A stretch of DNA of 64,000 nucleotides from Thermoleophilia bacterium (lineage in GTDB: Bacteria > Actinomycetota > Thermoleophilia > Miltoncostaeales > Miltoncostaeaceae): positions 124,001-188,000 of the forward strand of contig SHVE01000002.1 in assembly GCA_009694365.1 (NCBI GenBank). The letters run 5' to 3'. The notes beneath the pieces are model-generated. The model did not search any database. It was given only the letters and a program-made list of their open reading frames with translations, and had not been told where the DNA came from. Of the stretch, positions 51,758 through 61,254 are shown in pieces; within the stretch, counting starts at the first letter, position 1, and each line of letters starts with the position of its first letter. A program made the position numbers and the translations under genes.

Positions 51758-52827
51758 GGGTGGCGGTGGACGCCCACGCGGTGGCCCAGCCATCGGCTGG
51801 CGACGCGGGCAACGCACGGTGGATCGAGAGCCTCATCCACGCTCTGGTGCAGACGGCCGCTCCGGGTGACGACGTGGTCGCCATGGTGGCGCACGATCCA
51901 GCGCGCGAGCGAATCGACCCCTCCGTGCCGCTCCTCACGGTCACCGGGTCGAACATACGACGCCTGCTATTCGACGCTCCCCGGGCGATGGAGCGGGCCC
52001 ACGCCGACGTGGGGGTCTTCAACTACGTCGTTCCGCTCCGGGGCCGGACCCGCTCGGCCGTGGTGGTGCACGACGCCGCGTTCGTCACCAACCCGGAATG
52101 GTTCAGCACACGGGACACCGTCCTGCTCGGACGGATGGTGCCGCGGGCGATCCGGCGCGCCGACATAGTCATCTGCGTGTCACACGCTGAGGCGGCGATC
52201 GTGACCGACGTCTTTGGCATCGACCCCACCCGAGTGCACGTGGTGCGCACGTTCCCGGCGCCCATGTTCACGCCCGACCCGTCGGGCACGGCGGGCGCCC
52301 GGGTGAAGAGCCAGTTCGGACTGGGCCGGTACGTGCTGGCGGTGGGCGACATCCACCCGCGGAAGAACATCGCCGCGCTGGCCCGGGCGATAGAACTGAT
52401 CGGGGACCCGACACTTCAGCTGGCCCTGGTTGGCCGCCCGGCGCTGAACGGCGACGCCATCGTGCAGGCAGCCAAGGCCCACTGGCTGGGGCACGTGGGC
52501 GACGACCAGTTGGCCGACCTCTACCGGGCCGCCGCGGTGGTCGCCGTTCCATCCCTCTACGAGGGCTTCGGGCTGCCGATTCTCGAGGCGATGGCGTGTG
52601 GCGCGCCCACCGTGGGCAGCAACCGGGGGGCCATGCCCGAGGTGGCCGGCGCGGGCGCCATCGTGGCCGAGCCCACGGCCGATTCGTTGGCCGAGGCCAT
52701 TGTCGCGGCACTTGAGCCGGGCACGGCGGACTGCCTGCGCCGCGCCGGACCCATCCAAGCCGGAACGTTTACTCCCCAGGCCATGGGGCAAGCGGCGTGG
52801 GATGCGCTCGGACGGACCTGGGCATGA
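51754..52827 (+). CDS. GT4 glycosyltransferase 3
   Basis: 357 aa, ATG overlapping the previous stop. MRVAVDAHAVAQPSAGDAGNARWIESLIHALVQ.., VVHDAAFVTNPEWFS, YVLAVGDIHPRKNIAALARAIEL, and the donor region DDQLADLYRAAAVVAVPSLYEGFGLPILEAMACGAPTVGSNRGAMPEVAG. A paralogous fragment, about 80% identical in DNA over the shared stretch, reappears at 63232-63564 behind rfbH. The stop overlaps the next start. Confidence 0.9.
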   Translation: MRVAVDAHAVAQPSAGDAGNARWIESLIHALVQTAAPGDDVVAMVAHDPARERIDPSVPLLTVTGSNIRRLLFDAPRAMERAHADVGVFNYVVPLRGRTRSAVVVHDAAFVTNPEWFSTRDTVLLGRMVPRAIRRADIVICVSHAEAAIVTDVFGIDPTRVHVVRTFPAPMFTPDPSGTAGARVKSQFGLGRYVLAVGDIHPRKNIAALARAIELIGDPTLQLALVGRPALNGDAIVQAAKAHWLGHVGDDQLADLYRAAAVVAVPSLYEGFGLPILEAMACGAPTVGSNRGAMPEVAGAGAIVAEPTADSLAEAIVAALEPGTADCLRRAGPIQAGTFTPQAMGQAAWDALGRTWA

Positions 52828-53930
52828 GGATCGCCCTCATCGGCACCCGTGGCATTCCTGCGACCTACTCCGGCTTTGAGACCGCCGTGGAGCACCTCGC
52901 CCAGCAGTTCACCGACCGTGGCCATCAGGTGACGGTGTACTGCCGCCCCCACATGACCGAGCGCCGGGATGAGCACGCGGGTGCCAAGCTCGTGTTCCTC
53001 CCCACCGTTCGGAACAAGTACCTCGACACCATTCTGCACACGACGCTCAGCACCGCGCACCTCATCACGAGGGAGCGACCCGACGTAGCGATCTACTTCA
53101 TCGCGGGTAATGCACCGGTCGTTCCGTTTGCGCGCATGGCCGGCGTGCCGAGCATCCTGCAGATCGACGGAATGGACTCCGAACGGGCCAAGTGGCCGAC
53201 GCTGGCCCGTCGGCTCATCCGCCAGGCCGAGCGAATGTCAGCGGCGGCGGCCACCGTCGCCGTGACCGACAGCGCAACCGTGGCTGACCTCTACGAACAG
53301 CGGTTCGGCCGGCGCATCCTCGCCATCCCTTACGGGGCCGACCTGCCCGACCCCGGTGGCACCGCCGAGTGCGAGCGCCTGGGCGTGGAGCCCGGGCGGT
53401 TCATCCTGTTCGTCGGGCGGCTCGTGCCCGAGAACAACGCCCACCTGCTGGTGAAGGCCCATCGCCTGCTTTCCCCCGGCTGGCCGCTGGTTATCGTGGG
53501 CGACGCCCCGTACTCGGGTGAGTACATCGCGGCCCTCAAAGCCGACAGTGACGAATCGGTGATCTTCCCGGGCTACGTTTTCGGCGACGGCTACGCGGAA
53601 CTGGTACACCGGTGTGGCGTGATGTGCGTGCCCACCGAGGTGGGTGGCACACATCCGGTGATACTGGAGGCCATGGCCGCCGGCGCACCCATCGTGGTGA
53701 GCGATCACGCCCCCAACATCGAGGTGGTGGGCGACACGGCGGCCACGTTCGCGCTCGCCGGTGGGTTTGAGGCGCTGGCGGTAACGCTGGACGAGATGAT
53801 GGGGGATCCGGCATGGCGCCGCGCGCTGGGCGAGGCCGCAGCGAAGCGGGCGGCGGAGCGGTACGGGTGGGGCCGGTGCGCCGAGCGGTATCTGGCAATC
53901 GCGGAGGCGATCACGGCGCACACATCCTGA
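52824..53930 (+). CDS. GT4 glycosyltransferase 4 (DUF1972-type)
   Basis: 368 aa. The start MRIALIGTRGIPATYSGFETAVEHLAQQFTDRGHQVTVYCR is the signature of the DUF1972/rhamnosyltransferase branch. Then ILQIDGMDSERAKWPTLARRLIRQAERM, RFILFVGRLVPENNAHLLVKAHRLL and VGGTHPVILEAMAAGAPIVVSDHAPNIEVVGDTAATF with the E-x7-E-type loop. It ends the four-gene coupled run; a terminator-like hairpin follows. Confidence 0.9.
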   Translation: MRIALIGTRGIPATYSGFETAVEHLAQQFTDRGHQVTVYCRPHMTERRDEHAGAKLVFLPTVRNKYLDTILHTTLSTAHLITRERPDVAIYFIAGNAPVVPFARMAGVPSILQIDGMDSERAKWPTLARRLIRQAERMSAAAATVAVTDSATVADLYEQRFGRRILAIPYGADLPDPGGTAECERLGVEPGRFILFVGRLVPENNAHLLVKAHRLLSPGWPLVIVGDAPYSGEYIAALKADSDESVIFPGYVFGDGYAELVHRCGVMCVPTEVGGTHPVILEAMAAGAPIVVSDHAPNIEVVGDTAATFALAGGFEALAVTLDEMMGDPAWRRALGEAAAKRAAERYGWGRCAERYLAIAEAITAHTS

Positions 53931-54038
53931 ACCTCGCCATCGGCCGCCGCCGCAACGGTGCTCGTGCTCGAGTACCACCGTTGGGGCGGTGACGCCGACG
54001 AGGACCTGTCCGCGCGCGCTGTGACCTGCTGCACCGTG

Positions 54039-54063
54039 CCGGCGTTGCATGGCGCAACGCCGG
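54039..54063. terminator. Hairpin between convergent glycosyltransferase genes
   Basis: CCGGCGTTGC, loop ATGGC, GCAACGCCGG: a perfect 10-bp stem between the GT4 operon end and the convergent GT2 gene. Confidence 0.65.
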
Positions 54064-54096
54064 TGGGCCCGGCCACGACTTCGGGCTGCTCTGGGC

Positions 54097-55034
54097 CTAG
54101 CGGCCGGGCTTCTCCGGGCCGATCTCCTCGGCCACCACGTAGTTGGGCCTGGCACGGACTTCGTCGTAAATCTTCCCGACGTACTCGCCGAGGATCCCCA
54201 GAAACGTGAAGATGAACGCGGCGAGGAAGAACATCACAGTCATCACCGATGTCCAGCCTTGGGTGGTACCGGTTCCGAAGATCGCCCCGATGATCACCCA
54301 GACGAGGCCGGGCACTGCAAGGACAGTCATCAGAAAGCCCATGAGGGTCATGAGGCGCAGGGGCAGTTTGGAGAACGAGAAGATTGCGTTGGTACCGCCG
54401 AGTGTGCGCTTGACCAGTGAATACTTGGTCTCCCCAGCCGCACGCTCACGACGCTCGGCCTCCACGGGTACCTGACGGAATCCGGCAAACGCGCGAAGGC
54501 CCGGGAAGTACCGGCCCTTCTCGGGCAGATCGTTGATCACGTCAACCACTTGACGATCCATCAACGAGAACGGACCGGCACCGCGCGGCAGGTCGATGCT
54601 CATCACCCGTGAGGCCAGACGGTAGAAGCCGCTGAACGCGGAGCGGAGAAGGCGCCCCTCCTTGCGCCCCTGCGCACGGCATAGACCACATCCGCGCCCT
54701 CACGCCATGCCCCAATGAGCCGGGGGATGATCTCGGGGCCATCCTGCAGGTCGGCATCCATCACGATGACCGCATCGCCACGGGCCGCGCGCAGCCCCGC
54801 CTCGATCGCCGCCTCATGGCCGAAATTGCGGGAGAGGATCACCGCACGCACTCGTGGGTCGCGCGCTGTCAGCTGGCGCATGACGGATGCGGTCTGGTCG
54901 CGTGAGCCATCATCGACAAACACGAACTCGAAGTCGTCGGGCAGTCGGTCGATCTCCTCGGAGACCTCGCGATGGAAGGCCTCGAGAACCTCTTCCTCGT
55001 TACACGCCGGGACAACCAGCGAGATCAGCGGCAT
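54097..55034 (-). pseudogene. GT2 polyprenyl-phosphate glycosyltransferase (GtrB/DPM-like), frameshifted
   Basis: N-terminal part (from ATG 55034): MPLISLVVPACNEEEVLEAFHREV.., FVDDGSRDQTASVMRQL, RNFGHEAAIEAGLRAARGDAVIVMDADLQDGPEIIPRLI. The frame then runs out near 54640 (stop after VWPHG). The expected continuation RRGRKEGRLLRSAFSGFYRLASRVMSIDLPRGAGPFSLMD is in the next frame and goes on through two TM helices to 54097. One G missing from a G-run (complement of 54667-54670) accounts for it. A repaired protein would be 312 aa. It may be a true mutation or an assembly error. Confidence 0.85.
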
Positions 55035-55085
55035 TCGTCGCCTCGTCGAAGTGGGGCCAGCGTAGTGGACCACCGCGACGCGCCG

Positions 55086-55091
55086 TACCAT
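55086..55091 (+). promoter_or_regulatory. -10 box (TACCAT), leaderless flippase promoter
   Basis: TACCAT ends six bases before the GTG at 55098, and is on the opposite strand to the GT2 gene, 63 bases from its start. Confidence 0.5.
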
Positions 55092-55097
55092 GCTGCA

Positions 55098-56423
55098 GTG
55101 CCGAGCGCTCAGTCCTCACACCGCGACAACGACATCCGCAACTCGCTGATTGTCGGTGCGTCCATCGCCGGATTCAGCCTCGGGGCCTTCGCGTTCTACC
55201 TCGTCGCGGGGCGTGCGCTCGGCCCCGAGGCCTACGGGCTCGTCGCTGCGCTCCAGAGTGTGCTCGTGGTTGTCGGAATGCTCGTGATCGCACCGCAGTG
55301 GTCCATCGCCCGTGTGGTCGCCGGCAGCGAGGGCGCCGGGCGAATCGACGCACTCGCCGCCTATCGGCGCGGGCTCATCCTCAGCACGGCAATCGCCGCA
55401 GGCGTGGGTTTGCTCGCCACGATCGTCACGGTCATCCTCAACGAGGTACGCGGCGGGATTCCCGTTGCCCCGCTCGTCATCACCTACGCATCGATCGTGG
55501 CGCTTGTCCCGTTGGTGATCGCGTGCGGCGCACTGCAGGGCCAGCGCCGCTATGCGGGACTCGCCTGGAGTTACGCATTGAGCGGCATCCTGCGGGCGCC
55601 ACTCCTTGCCGTATTCCTCTTCATCCCATTCCTCAGTGACGTTGACGGAGCAGTGCTTGCCGTGGGCGCGGCAATCGCGCTGGGCGCCGTGTGGGTCGTG
55701 TGGCTCACCCGTAGTGATCTGCGCATCGCCAAGCGCCCGAGCGCTGCGACGTGGCGAAACTTCGTGAGCGCACTGCCTGCCGTGATGGTGGGACTCACAG
55801 GAATCGCAGTGCTCACCAACGTGGACGTGATCGCAGCGAAGTTGTCGCTCGGTGGCGAGCAAGCAGGGCTGTTCGGCGCAGCAAGCGTGGTGGCCAAGGC
55901 GCTGCTGGTGGTGCCCCAGGCACTTGTGATGGTGCTCCTGCCACGGGTCGCAGAGCGCGAGTCACGCGGGCAGCGCACCGGGTCGCTGCTGGCAGCGGGC
56001 ATCCTGGTCATGGCACTGGCGGGTGCGCTCGCGATGGTGCTCGCCGTGCCCCTCGCCGAACCGATCATGAATATTGCGTTCGGGGCTGAGTACGCCTCGG
56101 CATCAAGCCTGCTCGTCCCATTCTTCGGCGCCACAACGCTGCTCGGTGCCCTGCTCATTCTCGTCAACCATCATGTGGCGCGCAGCGACCACCGCTTCGT
56201 ATGGGCGGTGGGCGGGCTGGCGGTGCTGCAAATCGTCCTGCTGACGATGTTCTCAACTTCCGACAAGGCCATCATCACCGTTGATGCGGTGGTCGGGGGC
56301 ATCGGGCTTGTGGTGCACGAGATGATCTACTTCAACACTGACGAAAGCATGCTGCGAGGGGCCGGAGCACAGTTTGCGACGGTGCTGCGACGCATCACCC
56401 ACCGCGGACAAGGAGCGGAGTGA
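55098..56423 (+). CDS. Polysaccharide flippase (Wzx/MATE-like)
   Basis: 441 aa, about 12 TM helices throughout (SLIVGASIAGFSLGAFAFYLVAGRALGPEAYGLVAAL at the start). It moves lipid-linked glycan units across the membrane. ..GALQGQRRYAGLAWSYALSGILRAPLLAVFLF and the paired helical bundles fit the polysaccharide-transport family. GTG at 55098 is set by the -10 box and the hydrophobic N-terminus. The stop overlaps the GTG of rmlC. Confidence 0.85.
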   Translation: MPSAQSSHRDNDIRNSLIVGASIAGFSLGAFAFYLVAGRALGPEAYGLVAALQSVLVVVGMLVIAPQWSIARVVAGSEGAGRIDALAAYRRGLILSTAIAAGVGLLATIVTVILNEVRGGIPVAPLVITYASIVALVPLVIACGALQGQRRYAGLAWSYALSGILRAPLLAVFLFIPFLSDVDGAVLAVGAAIALGAVWVVWLTRSDLRIAKRPSAATWRNFVSALPAVMVGLTGIAVLTNVDVIAAKLSLGGEQAGLFGAASVVAKALLVVPQALVMVLLPRVAERESRGQRTGSLLAAGILVMALAGALAMVLAVPLAEPIMNIAFGAEYASASSLLVPFFGATTLLGALLILVNHHVARSDHRFVWAVGGLAVLQIVLLTMFSTSDKAIITVDAVVGGIGLVVHEMIYFNTDESMLRGAGAQFATVLRRITHRGQGAE

Positions 56424-56980
56424 AGAGCCTCCCCACCAACATTCCGGGCCTTCTTGTGCTTGAACCCACCGTGCACGGCGACAGCCGTGGGTGGTTTCAG
56501 GAGACCTACCGGCAGAACGTGTTGGCCGATCTGGGCGTGGCGGACAGCTTCGTTCAGGACAACCACAGCCGGTCGGCCAAGGGTGTTCTTCGCGGCCTGC
56601 ACTTTCAGGTTGGGGATCACCCACAGGCCAAGCTGGTGCGCTGTGCGCGCGGTGCCATTGCCGACGTGGCGGTTGACCTGCGTCGCGGTTCACCTACGTA
56701 CGGCAATTGGGAGTCATGGCAGCTCGATGACGAGCGCGGCCTTCAGATGTACATCCCGGTCGGCTTCGCACACGGGTTCGTGGTGCTCTCCGACGTGGCC
56801 GACGTGGTGTACCGCTGCTCCGACTACTACGACCCCGCCGGCGACAGCGGCATCAGGTTTGACGATCCGGGCGTGGGCGTGGAGTGGCCCGGTGCGCCGC
56901 ATTCGGTGAGCGACCGTGACGCGACTGCACCACTCCTAGCTGACATCGCCGACCAGCTTCCCTTCATCTGGAGCGCATGA
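56420..56980 (+). CDS. rmlC: dTDP-4-dehydrorhamnose 3,5-epimerase
   Basis: 186 aa. Converts dTDP-4-keto-6-deoxyglucose to the dTDP-4-keto-rhamnose form. RmlC cupin: DSRGWFQETYRQNVLADLGV, FVQDNHSRSAKGVLRGLHFQ (catalytic His), VAVDLRRGSPTYGNWESWQL, IPVGFAHGFVVLSDVADVVYRCSDYYDP. rmlA, rmlB and rmlD are not in the window, so dTDP-rhamnose supply depends on genes elsewhere. GTG at 56420 overlaps the flippase stop; the stop overlaps the next gene. Confidence 0.92.
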   Translation: MKSLPTNIPGLLVLEPTVHGDSRGWFQETYRQNVLADLGVADSFVQDNHSRSAKGVLRGLHFQVGDHPQAKLVRCARGAIADVAVDLRRGSPTYGNWESWQLDDERGLQMYIPVGFAHGFVVLSDVADVVYRCSDYYDPAGDSGIRFDDPGVGVEWPGAPHSVSDRDATAPLLADIADQLPFIWSA

Positions 56981-57852
56981 GCCAGCCCGAGCTCTCGGTC
57001 GTCATCGTCTCGTACCGCTGCGGGGCGCTGCTCGATGACTGCCTCACCAGCCTCGATGCCAACCGCTCGACCGTGGACATGGAGGTCGAGGTGGTGGACA
57101 ACGCGTCGGGTGACGACACGGTCGAGGTGGCTCGCCGTCACGCCTGGGTGACCACCACCGCGCTCGACCAGAACCTGGGCTTCGCTCGCGCCAATAACCT
57201 GGCTATGGACCGGGCCCGCGGAAGGACCGTGCTCGTATTGAACCCCGACACCATCGTTCCGTCCGGCGCACTTCGCGCCTGCCTTGACGAACTGTGGCGT
57301 GATCCATCGGTGGGCCTTCTCACCCCTCGCCTCGTTGACGTGGATGGTCGCCTCGACCGCCGGTGCCACCGCGGCTTTCCCACCCTGTGGTCGTCGTTTT
57401 GCTACTTCACCACCCTCGACCGGGTGTTCACGGGACCACGCTCGCGGCGGTACACAATGGGGCATCTCCCGGAGACCGAGGCGGCTGACGTGGAGGCCGT
57501 GTCGGGTGCATTCATGCTGATGCCCGCGGAGGCCATGCGACGGGTGGGTGGCTTCGACGAGCAGTTCTTTATGTACGCCGAGGACATCGACCTGTCGCTG
57601 CGATTTGTGGAGGGCGGCTACCGCGTGCGGTACTGGCCCGAGGTTGACGTCGTACACGTGGGTGCCGGGTCAAACGTGTCGGGCCAGCGCCCGCCAGCGG
57701 CGAACGCCGCCTACTTCCGCACCATGGCGCCCTTTGTACGAAAGCACCGCACGGGCCTGCATGGCTTGGTGCTGAGCGCCACGGTGTGGGTGATGGGAGA
57801 GTTGATGCTGGCGGCCAGCGAGGGCGGCCGGCGTGTGAAGAAGTCGGCGTGA
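56977..57852 (+). CDS. GT2 glycosyltransferase, rhamnosyltransferase-like
   Basis: 291 aa. LSVVIVSYRCGALLDDCLTSL, VVDNASGDDTVEVARRH, NLGFARANNLAMDRARGRTVLVLNPDTIVP (DxD-equivalent), the AFMLMPAEAMRRVGGFDEQFFMYAEDIDLSLRFVEGGYRVRYWPEVDVVHVGAGS block with ED-D. This pattern is common in rhamnosyltransferases of the RfbN/WbbL type; the rmlC neighbour agrees. ATG overlaps the rmlC stop. Confidence 0.9.
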   Translation: MSQPELSVVIVSYRCGALLDDCLTSLDANRSTVDMEVEVVDNASGDDTVEVARRHAWVTTTALDQNLGFARANNLAMDRARGRTVLVLNPDTIVPSGALRACLDELWRDPSVGLLTPRLVDVDGRLDRRCHRGFPTLWSSFCYFTTLDRVFTGPRSRRYTMGHLPETEAADVEAVSGAFMLMPAEAMRRVGGFDEQFFMYAEDIDLSLRFVEGGYRVRYWPEVDVVHVGAGSNVSGQRPPAANAAYFRTMAPFVRKHRTGLHGLVLSATVWVMGELMLAASEGGRRVKKSA

Positions 57853-58973
57853 AGATCGCCCTGGTCTCATGCGTGTACCCGCCATACAAGAGCGGCATCG
57901 GCAACGTGGCGGCGCGCCATGCGCGGCAGCTCACCGACATGGGCCACCGAGTCACCGTGTACTGCCCGGTGCACGACGACGAGCCGGGTCGCGACACCGT
58001 TGACGGCATCGTGGTGGAGCGCCTGCGCTCGCTGGTGCGCCACGGCAACTCGGCGCTGGTGCCGCAACTGGTGCGGCACATGAAGGGCCACGACGCGGTG
58101 TACATCATGTGGCCATTCTTCGGCGGCGCGGAACCCGCCGCCATTGGCGCGCGCATGCACAAGATCCCCTACATCGTTTTCTTCCATATGGATGTGCTGT
58201 GGGATGGCTGGCGCGGAACGATTCTGGACGGCTACGAGCGCACCGCCGAGCCGTGGATCATGCGCCATGCCCATGCCGTGCTGGCCAGCTCAACAGAGCT
58301 CGCACAGGCCTCATCGCTTGGGCATGTGAAGGGCATCAGCGTGCAGCCGTCGGCGTACTCGCTCGATCTCTCGCGCTTTCACCCCCCGGGGGCCGATGAG
58401 CCGCACCCCGCGGTGCCCTCCATCGTGTTTGTGGGTGCCATGGATGCGGGCCACGCCTTCAAGGGCGCTCCACAGCTGATCGAGGCCTTTGCACGCACGC
58501 GCGCGGATGTGCCCTGCACGCTTGAGCTGGTGGGCGATGGCGACCTTCGCCCAGGCTTCGAAGCGCTGGCGCAGGCCAGCGGAGTAGCCGATGACATCAA
58601 CTTCCTCGGGCGCGTTGACGACGACGAGCTGGCGCACACCTACCGCATGGGAAGTGTGGTGGTGCTGCCGTCCACCACCCGGGAGGAGGCCTTTGGCGTA
58701 GTGCTGGCCGAGGGCATGGCGTCGGGCTGCCCGTGCATTGCGAGCGACTTCCCTGGCGTTGACGCGGTGGTGAAGAGCGGCGACGGAATCCTGGTGCCGC
58801 CCGGGGATGTACCGGCGCTGGCTGACGCCATCTCCTCGGTCATCGGCGATCCGGAGCGGCAGGCACAGATGTCGAAGGCGGCGCTTGCCGGTGTGGTCCG
58901 CTACTCCCCGGAGGCGGAGCGGGAGCGGCTCGCGGCCGCCTTCGCAGGAATCCCGGCGGGGTCGCACCGCTGA
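57849..58973 (+). CDS. GT4 glycosyltransferase 5
   Basis: 374 aa. GTG overlaps the previous stop. VKIALVSCVYPPYKSGIGNVAARHARQLTDMGHRVTVYC; IPYIVFFHMDVLWDGWRGTILDGYERTAEPWIMRHAHAVLASS; SIVFVGAMDAGHAFKGAPQLIEAFAR; VVVLPSTTREEAFGVVLAEGMASGCPCIASDFPGVDAVV. Acts in the same pathway; donor unknown. Confidence 0.9.
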   Translation: MKIALVSCVYPPYKSGIGNVAARHARQLTDMGHRVTVYCPVHDDEPGRDTVDGIVVERLRSLVRHGNSALVPQLVRHMKGHDAVYIMWPFFGGAEPAAIGARMHKIPYIVFFHMDVLWDGWRGTILDGYERTAEPWIMRHAHAVLASSTELAQASSLGHVKGISVQPSAYSLDLSRFHPPGADEPHPAVPSIVFVGAMDAGHAFKGAPQLIEAFARTRADVPCTLELVGDGDLRPGFEALAQASGVADDINFLGRVDDDELAHTYRMGSVVVLPSTTREEAFGVVLAEGMASGCPCIASDFPGVDAVVKSGDGILVPPGDVPALADAISSVIGDPERQAQMSKAALAGVVRYSPEAERERLAAAFAGIPAGSHR

Positions 58974-61105
58974 TGGCCACCGCCATGCCCCCGCCTCCAC
59001 CCGCCGCACACCGTGGGCGACGCATCAGCATCGAGGTGCTGGTGGTGCTGGCCGTGGCCGGCCTCATCGCCGTCATTCTTACGTGGCCGCTCGCGGCCAA
59101 CTTCGACACGATCATCGCGGGTGGTGGCAGCGCGGGCGACAACACCGGCTACATCTGGGATCTGTGGAGCAGCTCGCACTACGGGATAGACCTGTGGGGT
59201 GCTGGGCTGCAGGATCACGTGGGGCTCCCGTTCGGTCGCACCGTCATTGGCGGCGGCAACCTGCTGCTCTTCTTCTACAACGTGCCGGGGGCAATTCTCG
59301 GCACGTTCCTGCCCACCATCGCCGCATACAACGTGATGGTGCTGGCGGGCCTGGCGCTCACCGGGGCCAGCATGTACCTGCTGGTCAGGTGGCTTGGGCT
59401 GGGCATTGGGCCCGCAGCATGGGCGGGCCTGGCGTTCGAGATCTTCCCGTACGAGGCCCTGCGCACCGCCGCGCATCCGCCGCTTGCATGGCTCATGTTT
59501 GCCCCACTGCTCCTGATGGCGTGCACCTGGTGGCTGCAGAAGCCCTCATGGCGACGGGCCACCGTCATGGCGGCGGCCACGCTCTTCGCGTGGCTCAGCG
59601 ATCCGTACTTCGGCGCCATGGCCCTGGTGGCCGTTGGTGTCACGCTGCTGGTGGCCATCCCGCTCTTCGCACACTGCTTCGGTGGCAGGGCCGTTCTCGC
59701 CCGCGTGGGGGAGGCCATCGGCGCGCTGGTTGTGATCGTAATCGTGCCGCTGGCGGTCATCATCGCGTCCACACGGGGGGTGGCAGACCAGATCGTCACG
59801 CGACAGCGCGTCGAGCTCGAGCTGTACGGCGCGCATATCGGTGACTACCTCAAACCGGTGTCCGGTCAGTACCTGTGGACCGGAATATTCGGCACCGACG
59901 CCGCCCAGTGGCCCCTATCGAGCCCGGGCGGCGAACGCATGGCATTCCTGGGGTGGACCGTCATGGCGCTCGCGATCATCGGCCTGGCCCTTGGCTGGCG
60001 CCATCGAGGCAACATTGGGCTACGCCTGCGCGCGGCCCTGTTCCTCACCATTCCCATCGCCATCGCGATGGCCCTCTTCAGCCTGGCGAGCCCGTACTCG
60101 GTCTTCGGGCACAGGATCCCCATGGCGTCGTCCTTCGTATTTGACTACCTGCCATTTCTTCGGGTGTACGCACGCTTCTCGTTGTTCGTCATGGCGTGCG
60201 TGCTGGTAATGGGTGCGGTGGGGCTGGCCCTGCTCATGCGTGGACGCAGCATCACCTGGCGCAACAGCATCATTGGGATCGCCATCATCCTCACCGCCAT
60301 GGAGTTGCCCATCTCGGTGCCCATCGGAACGGGCGTGCCGATTCTCCTGAACGGGACGGCACCGGAGAACGTGCCGACCTGGCGCTGGCTCGCGAACCAC
60401 GACCCCGGTGCGGTGGTATTCGAGACCCCGGCCTTTCCCAACGAGACCATCGACCGCGAGTTCCTCTACGGCCAGCTCGTACATGGACACCCACTGGCCA
60501 ATGGGGGGCTCACCGAACCGGGAGCCGTCAGCGACTTCGGACGCGAATACGGCAACCCGCTCTTCCCGGCGTCACCTGCCGCCTACGCGACGGCGGGGAT
60601 CAGGTATGTGGTGATCAACCCGTGGGCATGGCAGCAGGCAGGGCTCACCACACCAGATGTGGCGACGCCGCCGGCCGGGTATTCCGTGGCCGCCACCTTC
60701 CCCGACGGCAGCGGTATCTGGCGGGTTACCGCTGCGCCCGACGTGGCATTCGCTTTCCCCGCCGCCGGATGGACCAACCCCCAGACCATCCGGGGAGTGC
60801 GCTGGCGATACATGGGCGGCACCGCCACCGTCGCCGCATGGGCGCCGCGCGCGGCCACGGTGACCATCCGGTTTCGGGCAGCGGGCTTCGTCGCCGGCAG
60901 CACGTACAAACTCACAGTGAGTGCACCCGATGGCACCACCTCATCGTTCCCGGTCGTCGGGCGCTCCTCAATCAGACTTCGTGCCGCGCTCCCCCAGGGG
61001 GCAAGCACATTCCATCTGGTTGCATCGGGCGCACAGGCCATGCCACTCAGCACCGCTGACACGACTCCGGTGGCAGTGCGGGTGTCACAGTGGGTGATCT
61101 CATGA
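58973..61105 (+). CDS. Large polytopic membrane protein, GT-C/YfhO-like
   Basis: 710 aa, about 12-13 TM helices, then a C-terminal periplasmic-side beta domain (about 590-710). VLTWPLAANFDTIIAGGGSAGDNTGYIWDLWSSSHY near the first loop has the acidic residues expected of GT-C enzymes that use polyprenyl-phosphate sugars. This suits the DPM-type gene that follows. The sugar added and its acceptor are not known. The stop at 61103-61105 overlaps a 50-codon chimeric frame. Confidence 0.75.
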   Translation: MATAMPPPPPAAHRGRRISIEVLVVLAVAGLIAVILTWPLAANFDTIIAGGGSAGDNTGYIWDLWSSSHYGIDLWGAGLQDHVGLPFGRTVIGGGNLLLFFYNVPGAILGTFLPTIAAYNVMVLAGLALTGASMYLLVRWLGLGIGPAAWAGLAFEIFPYEALRTAAHPPLAWLMFAPLLLMACTWWLQKPSWRRATVMAAATLFAWLSDPYFGAMALVAVGVTLLVAIPLFAHCFGGRAVLARVGEAIGALVVIVIVPLAVIIASTRGVADQIVTRQRVELELYGAHIGDYLKPVSGQYLWTGIFGTDAAQWPLSSPGGERMAFLGWTVMALAIIGLALGWRHRGNIGLRLRAALFLTIPIAIAMALFSLASPYSVFGHRIPMASSFVFDYLPFLRVYARFSLFVMACVLVMGAVGLALLMRGRSITWRNSIIGIAIILTAMELPISVPIGTGVPILLNGTAPENVPTWRWLANHDPGAVVFETPAFPNETIDREFLYGQLVHGHPLANGGLTEPGAVSDFGREYGNPLFPASPAAYATAGIRYVVINPWAWQQAGLTTPDVATPPAGYSVAATFPDGSGIWRVTAAPDVAFAFPAAGWTNPQTIRGVRWRYMGGTATVAAWAPRAATVTIRFRAAGFVAGSTYKLTVSAPDGTTSSFPVVGRSSIRLRAALPQGASTFHLVASGAQAMPLSTADTTPVAVRVSQWVIS

Positions 61106-61254
61106 CGCGCGCACTCATCACCGGGCATCGCGGATTCGTGGGTGTGCCTGCGGGGTCGAAGTCCCTCGTGCCGGGGACGGAGTTCCGGTACACATTCACC
61201 ATCGTTTCCCACTTCCCTGAAATGCCGGTCACTCGTGGGGGCCGCCACCGATGA
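61102..61254 (+). pseudogene. 50-codon chimeric ORF with truncated SDR/epimerase N-terminus
   Basis: Starts MTRALITGHRGFVG, the opening strand and glycine motif of NAD-dependent sugar epimerase/dehydratases (GMD/RmlD type). The next 36 residues (..PAGSKSLVPGTEFRYTFTIVSHFPE..) are not of that family. ATG overlaps the previous stop and TGA overlaps the next ATG (61251), so it fits exactly between two genes. Best explained as a deletion joining the start of one gene with the end of another. Confidence 0.6.
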
